DNA of 64,000 nucleotides, taken from the NCBI GenBank assembly GCA_964030785.1, contig OZ034978.1, positions 5,713,001 to 5,777,000 on the forward strand, in the 5' to 3' direction. The notes under the pieces are model-generated. The model was given only the letters and a program-made list of their open reading frames with translations. It was not told the origin of the DNA and searched no databases. The DNA is from Siderastrea siderea (Eukaryota; Cnidaria; Anthozoa; Scleractinia; Rhizangiidae). A program made the translations under genes and the position numbers. Positions within the stretch are counted from its first letter, which is position 1; every line of letters begins with the position of its first letter. Of the stretch, positions 1 through 7,979 are shown piece after piece.

Positions 1-209
1 TCATAATAAACTATCTGGGAAATGTCTGTTGGTCTGTGTAAAGAGTCAAACGCTGCAGATAAGAGATTACCATTTGAATAATTTTTAGTCTAAGTTTTGA
101 TCGATAAACTTTTTTACTGACAATTTCCTTATTTACTTTATGTAGTTATATCAGTTTTAGCGTTCTTGTTTTTAATTTAATGGAGCTGTGAAGTCAAGTT
201 AGTAGTTAC

Positions 210-1359
210 CTTGACCAATCCACTGTCCCTTCCATCCTCCATGTTCTTAAAAACGCATTGTTTCCAGTTGCGTCCCAAAGACCCTGGAGCTCCCTTGGGA
301 CCTGGGAGGCCTTGGCTTCCTCGAGGACCTGCATCACCTTTGTTTCCGGGTGGACCCACCTTACCTGAGGGTCCTTGAGGTCCCTTGGGGCCTGGGGGAC
401 CTTGGCTTCCATGAGCCCCCGTGTCACCCTTGTTTCCAGCTGGACCAGCTGGTCCTGGTGGTCCTTGAGGTCCCTTAGGACCTTGACTTCCTTGAGGGCC
501 TTTATCTCCCCTGTTTCCTCTTGGGCCCATGGGTCCTTCAGGTCCATGATTACCGGGTGATCCTGCTGGTCCGGCAGATCCAGGGCTTCCAGGGATGCCG
601 GGAATTCCTGGTGTACAGAAGCAAGCACTGTGACCACAAGTTCCATTTGATGACGTCTGTTGAGGAGTGCTCTAAGTAAAGAGAGTAAAAAATGCAACAT
701 TTACTAGTGGGCCAAGTTTTGACACAAATATTCCTGTATAAGTTAGCTAACAAATATTTTGTAATATAGTTCTGCTATGCTTTCTACAATGTCTTTGTTA
801 AACTGTCAAATTCCTTTTGTATGGCAACAGACCTTTGTAGATTATTTTGCTGCTACTACTTTATTTGTCTAAATTATTTGTCTAATTAATTTCTCTTTAA
901 TCTTATATGGAATTTTTGGTCCAAACTCTACTTTTAGGGTAAATTATCAAAGAACGCTTGCTCAGGATTGTTATGTTTTTTTTTTACAATTGTGGACAGT
1001 TTCTTTTCTCACTGGAACCACAAAATGTTTTGCCGTAGTGAATGTAGGTTTGCAGCTTAATAGGTCACTCTGTGTTCCTTAGCACAGTCCTTACACTGTA
1101 AAAGTTATGAAGGTTATATTTACATGTTAACATCTCTTTACATTGATATGAATAAGACCCTAGTGAAGAAAAGAAAGATGGCGTAGGTGCTGAAATCTTT
1201 TACCCAGCGCCTTCACACTGTCTAGTTAGCAGATAGTTGCCAAAAACCTACCTTGCTGCTACTGCTGTTGTCATTTGCAGAGCTCAAGGTGATAAGCAGT
1301 GACAGTACCAGACATATCACGGTGGTCAGTGGTATTTTCGTGCAAGATTTTGCCATCAT
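210..1359 (-). CDS. CTHRC1-like secreted collagen protein, copy A (partial: last exon outside window)
   Basis: Leftward gene with two exons in view. The start exon (1359 to 1252) begins with ATG-ATG and encodes a signal peptide ([13 protein letters not shown], a hydrophobic stretch, then [10 protein letters not shown]), followed by a GTAGGT donor. The second exon (671 to 210) follows a TTAG acceptor. It encodes a Cys-containing segment ([10 protein letters not shown]), about 30 Gly-X-Y triplets, then WKQCVFKN and DGRDSGLVK, and ends at an AAG/GTAACT donor. The CTHRC1 C-terminal exon, seen in copies B and C, must lie left of position 1. CTHRC1 is a secreted glycoprotein linked to Wnt and matrix signalling; that role is family knowledge, not shown here. 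A splice acceptor (CACAG) sits just before the ATG, so a 5' non-coding exon lies further upstream, beyond the element inserted at 1571. Family identity rests on the C-terminal exon of the sister copies. Confidence 0.8.
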
Positions 1360-1564
1360 TTGACCTGTGAATATGAGAATACTCCATGTTAAATAGTACT
1401 GAACGATACTTAACTTGTGCAGAAAATTTTAGTCAAGTGAAGTATGCTTGAAAACGTCGTACTTTTTAAAAATTCACCTCTCTTTACCGAAGTATGTGGT
1501 AGTAGAAGAAACAATTTTTTGCAAGGCGCGAGATTAGTAAAAAGACCTTCCAGTTATGTTGAAT

Positions 1565-1570
1565 AACCTC
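1565..1570. repeat. Polinton target site duplication, left copy (AACCTC)
   Basis: AACCTC lies immediately before the AG that starts the left terminal inverted repeat. The identical hexamer follows the right terminus at 24638-24643. Six-bp duplications are typical of Polinton/Maverick integration. The related unoccupied site at 39575-39580 reads AACCTG, so the target was host sequence. Confidence 0.95.
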
Positions 1571-1978
1571 AGTAGTAATGTAAGCCCGTATGGGGGGCTT
1601 TGCCTCGTTTTGATGTAAGGATGACGTCATAACCGGAACCGGAAGTCACGTGTTTTTAAGAGGGGGAAACCGCTGACCAGTGGGAAAAAAGGGATCGTGG
1701 GCTCATGCAACCGGAAGTCACGTGATTTGGAAAGGGAAACCGCTGACCAGTTGGAAAAAGGGATCGTGGGCTCAAGGGGAAGTAAACCCGCTGAGAAAAC
1801 GCGGGCTCAAAGTCCAAAGTCCAATTGGGGGAACGAGGGTGGTCCTTGACTGAAAAACAAGAAAATAAAAAAAATAATTTATTGTCAACTTTTTTTTTCA
1901 CAACAAGTGAGAGAAAACAAATAGGGGTGGCTTGCGACGGGTCCATGATTCGATGTCTTCTTAATAGGATCTTGCTCA
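1571..1978 (+). repeat. Left terminal inverted repeat
   Basis: About 408 bp matching the reverse complement of 24235-24637 with scattered substitutions and a few homopolymer indels. It contains a CRE/ATF palindrome TGACGTCA (1622-1629), two CCGGAAGTCACGTG elements (an ETS-like GGAA core joined to an E-box) and two copies of a GCTGACCAGT(T/G)GG module followed by GGGATCGTGGGCTCA. In Polintons the terminus is presumed to be the origin of protein-primed replication and the integrase substrate. Confidence 0.93.
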
Positions 1979-1979
1979 C

Positions 1980-2365
1980 GCCCGTATGGGGGGCTTTGCC
2001 TCGTTTTGATGTAAGGATGACGTCATAACCGGAACCGGAAGTCACGTGTTTTTAAGAGGGGGAAATCGCTGACCGGTGGTGAAAAAAGGGATCGTGGGCT
2101 CATGCAACCGGAAGTCACGTGATTTGGAAAGGGAAACCGCTGACCAGTTGGAAAAAGGGATCGTGGGCTCAAGGGGAAGTAAACCCGCTGAGAAAACGTG
2201 GGCTCAAAGTCCAAAGTCCAATTGGGGGAACGGGGGTGGTCCTTGACTCCAAAAAACAACACAAAAAATTTTAACAAATAATTTATTGTCAAACTTTTTT
2301 CACAACAAGTGAGAGAAAACAAAAATGAGTCCAAAGTCTAAACTGGATATGGTGGCTTGCGACGA
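1980..2365 (+). repeat. Second, internal direct copy of the left TIR
   Basis: Directly after the TIR the sequence restarts at GCCCGTATGGGGGGCTTTGCC and runs through the same modules again: TGACGTCA, both CCGGAAGTCACGTG elements, the GCTGACC modules, and the GTGAGAGAAAACAAA stretch near 2310. It lacks the terminal AGTAGTAATGTAA. The right end has only one copy, so this is a left-end-specific tandem duplication. Confidence 0.88.
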
Positions 2366-2570
2366 TGTCTGGAGGCATGATTCCATGAAGAGAGGCACCT
2401 GGTAGAGGACGAGGGCACAATGACGAACTATGCAAGCCAGGCAGCGGCACGGAGTCCAAAGTTCAATGTCCTGGGAAGGAACACGCGCCCTGGGAAAGAG
2501 TATAAGTTGATCAGAAAAGTAATAATTTGCGAACAAATAATTCTGACCTAAAGCATGACCTTTGTATTTT

Positions 2571-3170
2571 AAAACGAATGAAGCGTATCCGGTTGCCAAA
2601 CAGAATTAGAAGAACATAGCTTTCCAATTGACAGTTGTAAAACAGAATTAAATTTATTCACAGTAAACAGATTGAATTTACGACAAAATGTGTCAAATGT
2701 GTGCAACACTGTGCAATAATCTGTAAACAAAACCAAAAGAGAATTTCTAGTAGTTTCGAAGCGAACACGCGTCTCCAATTACAAAATATAAAGCGACAAA
2801 TAAAATAACAGCAATCAAAACAAATGAAAAATGGCGATCAACGATTAAATGAATTTGCCTAGCGAACTTAAAACGAATGAAGCGTATCCGGTCGCCAAAC
2901 AGAATTAGAAGAACATAGCTTTCCAATTGACAGTTGTAAAACAGAATTAAATTTATTCACAGTAAACAGATTGAATTTACGACAAAATGTGTCAAATGTG
3001 TGCAACACTGTGCAATAATCTGTAAACAAAACCAAAAGAGAATTTCTAGTAGTTTCGAAGCGAACACGCGTCTCCAATTACAAAATACAAAGCGACAAAT
3101 AAAATAACAGCAATCAAAACAAATGAAAAATGCCGATCAACGATTAAATGAATTTGCCTAGCGAACTTAA
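2571..3170. repeat. Two tandem copies of a ~299-bp AT-rich repeat
   Basis: 2571-2869 and 2870-3168 are almost identical; a few substitutions are visible, for example near 2892 and 2833. A 69-codon reading frame in each copy is a by-product of the repeat. It has no TATA box or Kozak context, so I do not call it a gene. Confidence 0.9.
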
Positions 3171-3802
3171 AGTGAAAGCACAAATAGATAAACTAGATTT
3201 GCTTGAATCACGAAACAGAATTATAACTCTAAGTTTATACTAAAATGATACGCTTAATAAAACTATACAGTAATTAACGAGGTCAAGTACCTAATTTATA
3301 GGCGACCGATGGTAACCGGTAGATATGGAGTTCCGCTTTTAGGCTTGGCTAAATCTATATATTTTTTTAGCTGACAGTCAGAAAAAAATGATGCTTACTT
3401 TGCGTGGAGGTTTGCTTGTTGTTTTCAACAAGCCGCTCGCTTTCTTCTCGGCGAAAATACGAGTTGTCATCTCGTTTGTCTCACCGCGTTACAGTCAGCA
3501 CATCGTTGGACTGTGGAAAAAAGAAATACAGAGAGTGAGTAAAAATAAATCAAATAGTCTTTCGGGTAGAAAAGGATTTTTTCACAACAACGCGGGGAAT
3601 GGGAAAACATTGCAAGCTAAACAGAACCGCTTCGGTTTTCAATTTTTTTCGAGGCGACAAAAAATTAGTTTCATTTCGAAAAACAAAACTAGTAAACGAG
3701 TATTATAAGACACACTGTTTTTTAATCGAAAAGTTCGTCGTTGTGGGAAAAACAGGCTAAACACTTCAATATTTTTAGCCGGCAGCAAAACACAACACTT
3801 AC
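3171..3802. other. Left-arm AT-rich spacer
   Basis: No convincing intact gene. On the minus strand, 3513-3395 reads like a spliced exon: a pyrimidine-rich TTTTTTCCACAG acceptor at about 3513 and an AAA/GTAAGC donor at about 3395. It could belong with the candidate exon at 3803-3986. Confidence 0.4.
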
Positions 3803-4226
3803 CTCGTGTTAAGCTTTCGCTGTTTTCAAAACATCCATTCGGCGGCTTTTCCAGATAAAAATCTCCCACATTTTTCGCTGAAATCTTAGCTGTCATCGTT
3901 TTGTTTGTAAAGCCGAGGGTTGCTGGGGTAAAGCGATGAATAAATCTGTGAAAAAACTGTCGTAAGTCTCCCTGACCTTCCTCCATCTTGAAAAAAAGAA
4001 AGTTCGGAGGTAATTTTGCTGCTTATATAGCTAAACAGTGTGACGTCATTTGGTTGTGATTGGTCAGTCCCAGTCAGGCCATGGTCAAGGTCCAAGGCCA
4101 TGGTCAAAGTATCAGCCGATCAGAAGCAGAGTTTCACAACAACGCGGGGAATGGGAAAACATTGCGAGCTAAACAGAACCGCTTCGGTTTTCAAATTTTT
4201 TTTGAGGCGACACAAAAAAAATAGTT
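3585..4226. repeat. Direct repeat pair of ~95 bp (3585-3680 and 4131-4226)
   Basis: Both copies contain TTTCACAACAACGCGGGGAA, then ACATTGC(A/G)AGCTAAACAG and a CGCTTCGGTTTTC stretch. The second copy runs directly into a displaced fragment of the 3' end of the gene at 4544-5596 (CTCCAGAAAAAGTCAACGGA at about 4239), so this arm has been rearranged by recombination. Confidence 0.8.
3803..3986 (-). CDS. Candidate first exon of a spliced leftward gene (hypothetical)
   Basis: A leftward frame opens at 3986 (MEEGQGDLRQFF) and runs to a consensus donor, CGAG/GTAAGT, at 3803/3802. A TATA-like element, GCTATATAAGCAG on the minus strand near 4022-4034, lies about 40 bp upstream of the start. A plausible acceptor and short exon lie near 3513-3395. 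The encoded peptide is not recognised. TATA box, start codon and donor together are suggestive but not proof, and the region is rearranged. It may be a remnant. Confidence 0.3.
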
Positions 4227-4307
4227 TCATCTCAACTCTCCAGAAAAAGTCAACGGACATGACGTGGTTGTTTTTTTATAGAGGAAAGCGAATCATTAAT
4301 TAAATCC

Positions 4308-4543
4308 TGGAGCACGTGGGCTCAGAGGAAAGAAAAGAGAGGACATTTCGTGACGCTTACATGACGTATCAGAATAGGCCTCTGGCTAGGGTGGGAAACC
4401 GCTGACCAGTGGGAAAAAAAGGATCGCGGGCTCAGGATGGAGCAAAACTGCTGAGGAACGCGGGCTCAAAGTCCACAGTCCAATTTGAGCATCGGGGGCA
4501 GGTATAAAAAGGTAACCAGAGGGGTTAGGTGGTGATTGTGACC
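4308..4543 (+). promoter_or_regulatory. TIR-like promoter cassette with TATA box (4503-4509)
   Basis: The stretch repeats modules of the TIR (GGGAAACCGCTGACCAGTGG at about 4400, GATCGCGGGCTCA, GAGGAACGCGGGCTCAAAGTC, then the CAGTCCAATTTGAG stretch) and ends in GGTATAAAAAGG. The TATA box lies 41 bp before the ATG at 4544. The same modules at the element termini and in front of this gene suggest shared transcriptional control. Confidence 0.75.
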
Positions 4544-5596
4544 ATGAGTTTTTACATCACCCTTATCAGTGATCAAGCACAAGGCACGAATCAAAAATTT
4601 ACTGTCAGACTTCCTCATTCACATTATTTGGTGGAAGATGATTGGGAAGGGGCCTTGGTTCATATCTCACACCCGGCTTTTTATCAACAATTGGGAGATC
4701 AAACCAAGCAGAATTGGACGCAAGAAGATAGTCAAAAACATTGGATGAAAACAGATATCAGATACATACCAAAACGTGCTGATGGAACGGCTCCCATTCA
4801 AGTGACCAAACAAATCCATTTACCGCCAGGGTATTACCACAATTTGAAAGAGGCATGGATTGCCATCGCTTACGAAATAGAAAAACAACACATGGAAGTC
4901 ATGATGGATATAGCCAAAATGGACGTGGACGATCTAGGGAAACGACAACAACTAGCCGCTCTTAACCTGGCTCAACCCTACGTGAAAATCACCAATGCCG
5001 GCATCGCCTCCGAATTAGATTCGTTGTATGTACTCATACCAGCCAACATGCAATTTGAAATGGAATGGAAATTGGCCAGCCTGATGGGACTTGTCAAAGA
5101 TGGAACGCCAACGCAGAGAATTGTCCAAGAAAAAAATTATCTGGTGAAACATATCGTGGATTACGACGATCGCCACAAATTTACACCCACCATAGGGCCT
5201 GTCAACAAATATCCACCGCATGGCATCGTCTCTGTCAGCTTTACCCACCCCGATTTCGAGTATGAGTTGTTCTTGGGTCCTAATCTCAGTCGACAACCAT
5301 TTCCCACCACCCAAACCGTCAAACCGCAACAAGGACGACAACAACTCATGATTTACACGGATCTCGTCATTGACAGCGTGGTTGGAAATCAAGAAAAAGG
5401 TTTTTTACGTGCCATTGATGCTGGCAATACCGATCATCAGTTTGATACCACGCAACGGATGTATTTTCCTCTTGGCAAAACCATCTTTGACAGCATTGCC
5501 ATTGACATTCAAACAGCGAATGGACAGCCGGCTCCTTTCAAACAAGGCAGTACCATCATTACCCTTCAACTCTCCAGAAAAAGTCAACGGACATGA
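4544..5596 (+). CDS. Putative structural protein of the MSFY(V/I)TL family, paralogue 1
   Basis: A 350-residue protein starting MSFYITLISDQ. Paralogous to the genes at 9077 and 10135: shared N-terminal MSFY(V/I)TL, a (K)xxxRLP motif near residue 25, a central LGPNL motif and a C-terminal segment that pairs a short Y(T/C/S)D motif with a final TLxx(S/K)R strand. Proteins of this type recur next to the capsid gene in invertebrate Polinton-like elements and are likely minor capsid, penton or spike components; I infer this from context rather than from a characterised domain. The start is set at 4544 because it lies 41 bp after a TATA box and aligns with the paralogues; the codons upstream in frame are non-ATG. 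Its last 40 bp also occur displaced at 4228-4268. Confidence 0.75.
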   Translation: MSFYITLISDQAQGTNQKFTVRLPHSHYLVEDDWEGALVHISHPAFYQQLGDQTKQNWTQEDSQKHWMKTDIRYIPKRADGTAPIQVTKQIHLPPGYYHNLKEAWIAIAYEIEKQHMEVMMDIAKMDVDDLGKRQQLAALNLAQPYVKITNAGIASELDSLYVLIPANMQFEMEWKLASLMGLVKDGTPTQRIVQEKNYLVKHIVDYDDRHKFTPTIGPVNKYPPHGIVSVSFTHPDFEYELFLGPNLSRQPFPTTQTVKPQQGRQQLMIYTDLVIDSVVGNQEKGFLRAIDAGNTDHQFDTTQRMYFPLGKTIFDSIAIDIQTANGQPAPFKQGSTIITLQLSRKSQRT

Positions 5597-5816
5597 CGTC
5601 AGGGTTGTGAACTTTTTTATTTTAATTAAAAAAAGAGTTGATGTTTTTTACAAAGGGTGGTCTGTGTTCTTTGCCACGCGGGGTGGGGCGCTCCTATGTA
5701 CAATTGAAAAAAGCTATCTACAATTTGAAAAACTAAAAGAAAAGCTATGTACAATTGGAAAAAAATAAAAACTAAAAGAAAAGCTATGTACAGATTGAAA
5801 AATAAAAACTAAGAAA
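5597..5816. repeat. Intergenic AT-rich spacer with ~50-bp tandem repeats
   Basis: Between convergent genes. From about 5693 to 5813 the unit AAAGCTATGTACAATTGAAAA(A) with ACTAAAAGAA recurs three to four times with variation. A TGACGTCA palindrome overlaps the stop codon of the upstream gene. Confidence 0.7.
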
Positions 5817-6512
5817 TTACAAATGAAAGTCTTCCAGTTCCATGCGTAATTGATCAATGTTCTCGGGTAGACAGAAGGTGCGGTTGAATAAGGCTTGAAT
5901 TTCGGCTCGGGTTTTCTCGTCCACATCCCGGGATCCCACAATAGCACTGCTTTGATGAAGGGTGGGCTTTTTAGGTCCCCAAGGGACAAATTGACTGCCA
6001 GTGACCAGGGTGGCGGCATTCTCATTGACTTGGTAGTAATGGTCCGAGCGGTACCATGATTGACTGGGGATGTCAAACAGGTAGACGGGTTTGCCTTGAT
6101 CCATAGCCAATTGCACAGTCCAACCAGTGCCTCCTTTCACGCGTTTATGATCCGGTTCCAAGATGCCAAAGGCATAGATGGTATGGGCTTTTTTGGCCAA
6201 TTGATAATTGCGTTGCAGCAATTGCAGGGTGTAAAAATGACTGGGCATTTGTTTGCCTAGTTTCTCCGCTGCCTGGTGAAGATGGGGGTTGGCCAGCATC
6301 AGGACTTCCACGGTAGAAGGGGTGATGAAAGTGGCTCGAGGATGGTTCGGGGGGACCAGGACTTCTAGTTGCATCCCAAAGTGTTTGGCATGTTGTTCCA
6401 CGAGGGCATCCGTACCTTTGGCTCCCCCTGTGTAGACCACATGGCCATGACCCACTTGCAGTTCCAAGGCACCGAGATCTTGTTCTCCGATCATGTCAAT
6501 GTCTGGGGGCAT
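5817..6512 (-). CDS. SLOG-like Rossmann-fold protein
   Basis: A 231-residue leftward protein. It has the glycine motif VVYTGGAKGTD (residues about 25-35), followed by a helix and a strand, a second glycine motif VKGGTGWTVQLA (125-136) leading to GKPVYLFD, and a late AIVGSRD (190-196). TGGAxGTD and GGTGW are hallmarks of the SLOG/LOG/DprA-like nucleotide-binding superfamily. Some members sense or process nucleotide-derived ligands in conflict systems, while others act on nucleotides. No enzymatic residues can be assigned. In DUF2493-type relatives the GSRD strand comes first; here it is C-terminal, suggesting a permuted layout. The start at 6512 has good context (GCCATGC) and lies about 40 bp from a TATTTAA element at 6551-6557. 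It is one of only two confident leftward genes in the element, sharing a bidirectional promoter with the zinc-finger gene. Confidence 0.7.
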   Translation of the reverse strand: MPPDIDMIGEQDLGALELQVGHGHVVYTGGAKGTDALVEQHAKHFGMQLEVLVPPNHPRATFITPSTVEVLMLANPHLHQAAEKLGKQMPSHFYTLQLLQRNYQLAKKAHTIYAFGILEPDHKRVKGGTGWTVQLAMDQGKPVYLFDIPSQSWYRSDHYYQVNENAATLVTGSQFVPWGPKKPTLHQSSAIVGSRDVDEKTRAEIQALFNRTFCLPENIDQLRMELEDFHL

Positions 6513-6727
6513 GGCTTTTGAGAATGAAGATCTAGTGACCAAGGGACCGTCTTAAATAGGGACAACGGACCAATGGGAAGACAAGAGGACCTTATTTGGA
6601 TTGAACAAGCTGACCAATGGGAAGATAACAAGTCCTTATATGGGTAGGATAAGCTGACCAATGACAGTCAAGGGTCTAAGGTATAAAAAGGCATGGTCGG
6701 TAGGGGTGACATCAACCTTTGAGTACG
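6513..6727. promoter_or_regulatory. Bidirectional promoter with CCAAT-type repeats
   Basis: The repeated module GACCAATG(GGAAG) appears at about 6568, 6611 and 6656, the second and third preceded by GCT. It is related to the GCTGACCAGTGGG module of the TIRs and contains CCAAT boxes. The rightward TATA box TATAAAA is at 6682-6688, 46 bp before the ATG at 6728. A leftward TATTTAA is at 6551-6557. Confidence 0.7.
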
Positions 6728-7591
6728 ATGTCTGTCGATCGGAAGAGAAAGCCAACCCATCCCCCAGAGGGGAAGAAGAAGAAGAAGAGCATTCAACATA
6801 TGACGCCCGTGGACTGTGATCCTGTGGTGTGCGACGTGGTGGAAGACACCCGAGCTGCGGTGGAAGACATGATGAAAGAATTGAATGACATGGTGGAGCA
6901 ATCACCCCCATCACCTCAATTCACCTTGACGACCGTGTATGATCCTCCCAGTTCAGTGGACACTATGGTATGCCCTTGCCATAATGTGCGTTTGGAGGCC
7001 CGAGAATCTCAAAAGGGATGGAAGTATGTGAAATGTCCCATGCAACCGTGTTTGCTGTTTTGTGGACAAGATCAAGTTCTGGAGTATATGAAAGCCGTGT
7101 ATAGTCAACCTCATGTAGAAGTGTTGGACATGTGGGGTGGTTTACAATGCTTTTGCCGTGAACCCGCCACGCTTCAACAGAGTCATTCGACCCAGAACCC
7201 CGATCGCTTGTTTCTGACTTGTTCCAAGAAAACGTGTGGCTTCTTCCGGTGGGCCGATCAACCCTTGGGTCCCAAGTACTGGACTTGGTTTCATGACAAC
7301 CCTCCCAAAAAAGCTGACCAACAAGCTGAAGCACCCACCCGTGATGCTCAAGGATATCCCAAACGTGGAGTAGACATCCCTGGCCCTCCAGTCCAAAGGA
7401 AAGAGGACGTGGAACGAGAACGACCCCTGACAGACTATGAGAAACAATTGTTACGAGAAATTCAAGATCTCAAGAACCGTCAAGAAATGATGGTAGCCCC
7501 GGCACCACCACCCCCTAAGTACAGTGACAGTGTGGAGAACTGGCAGAAAGGTCTAGAGACCGTCAGTTACGGCCGTCTAGGTCTCTTTTAA
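6728..7591 (+). CDS. Tandem GRF-type zinc-finger protein
   Basis: A 287-residue protein with a Lys/Arg-rich N-terminus (RKRK, then KKKKK at 16-20), a likely nuclear localisation signal. Two tandem Cys-rich modules follow. Module 1 has C82-x-C84 and C103/C108 and ends LLFC. Module 2 is a clear GRF finger with C141-x-C143, C165 and C170, ending GFFRWAD (171-177). GRF fingers (for example in TOP3A, NEIL3 and APEX2) bind single-stranded nucleic acid, so a role in replication or packaging is plausible. The C-terminus has Pro-rich stretches and a short charged helix (YEKQLLREIQDLKNRQE). The start at 6728 is the first ATG after the TATA box. Confidence 0.75.
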   Translation: MSVDRKRKPTHPPEGKKKKKSIQHMTPVDCDPVVCDVVEDTRAAVEDMMKELNDMVEQSPPSPQFTLTTVYDPPSSVDTMVCPCHNVRLEARESQKGWKYVKCPMQPCLLFCGQDQVLEYMKAVYSQPHVEVLDMWGGLQCFCREPATLQQSHSTQNPDRLFLTCSKKTCGFFRWADQPLGPKYWTWFHDNPPKKADQQAEAPTRDAQGYPKRGVDIPGPPVQRKEDVERERPLTDYEKQLLREIQDLKNRQEMMVAPAPPPPKYSDSVENWQKGLETVSYGRLGLF

Positions 7592-7628
7592 AATGAGAGA
7601 ACGAATAAAATTTTTTATCAATGTCACC

Positions 7629-7979
7629 ATGGAGTCTGTGTGTGATGCGTGGGAGTCTGTCTTGTCCCTGGGGCAATGGCAATGTCATCAAACCCTTTGT
7701 CAAGTCTTATATGATCATCAACCCGGCACCCAAATCCCCATACCCCCTTGTCCCGAGGACACGCATCCTCTCCACCTCTTTGAAGAAACCCATGTGGACC
7801 GTAACCTGTATCGATGGGTGGTGTTTGTCTTATGGTTAAAAGTTCACCCAGAGGCATGGCGATGGTATCGAATCATTCAAAAGGCGCATCCCCACACGGT
7901 CCCCACCATATCGACCTTATGGGGTGAATGCCAAAAAGTATGGCCCCTCGAAAGAAAAAGGTCTCCCAACCATGGTTGA
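7629..7979 (+). CDS. Hypothetical small protein upstream of integrase
   Basis: A 116-residue protein, Trp- and His-rich (MESVCDAWESVLSLGQWQCH; a later segment has YRWVVFVLWL and AWRWYR). No domain recognised. I prefer the start at 7629 (CACCATGGAG, excellent context) to the in-frame ATG at 7593, because an AATAAA (7604-7609) that could end the upstream transcript lies between them. Its 3' end overlaps the integrase start by about 50 bp in another frame. Confidence 0.55.
   Translation: MESVCDAWESVLSLGQWQCHQTLCQVLYDHQPGTQIPIPPCPEDTHPLHLFEETHVDRNLYRWVVFVLWLKVHPEAWRWYRIIQKAHPHTVPTISTLWGECQKVWPLERKRSPNHG

Noticed and set aside
1656..2334. Frames within the TIR copies
   Set aside because: They read through inverted repeat and promoter modules and are not matched by a coding signal.
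2569..3077. Two almost identical 69-codon leftward frames
   Set aside because: They come from a 299-bp tandem repeat; no promoter, no recognised domain, AT-rich codon use unlike the element's genes.
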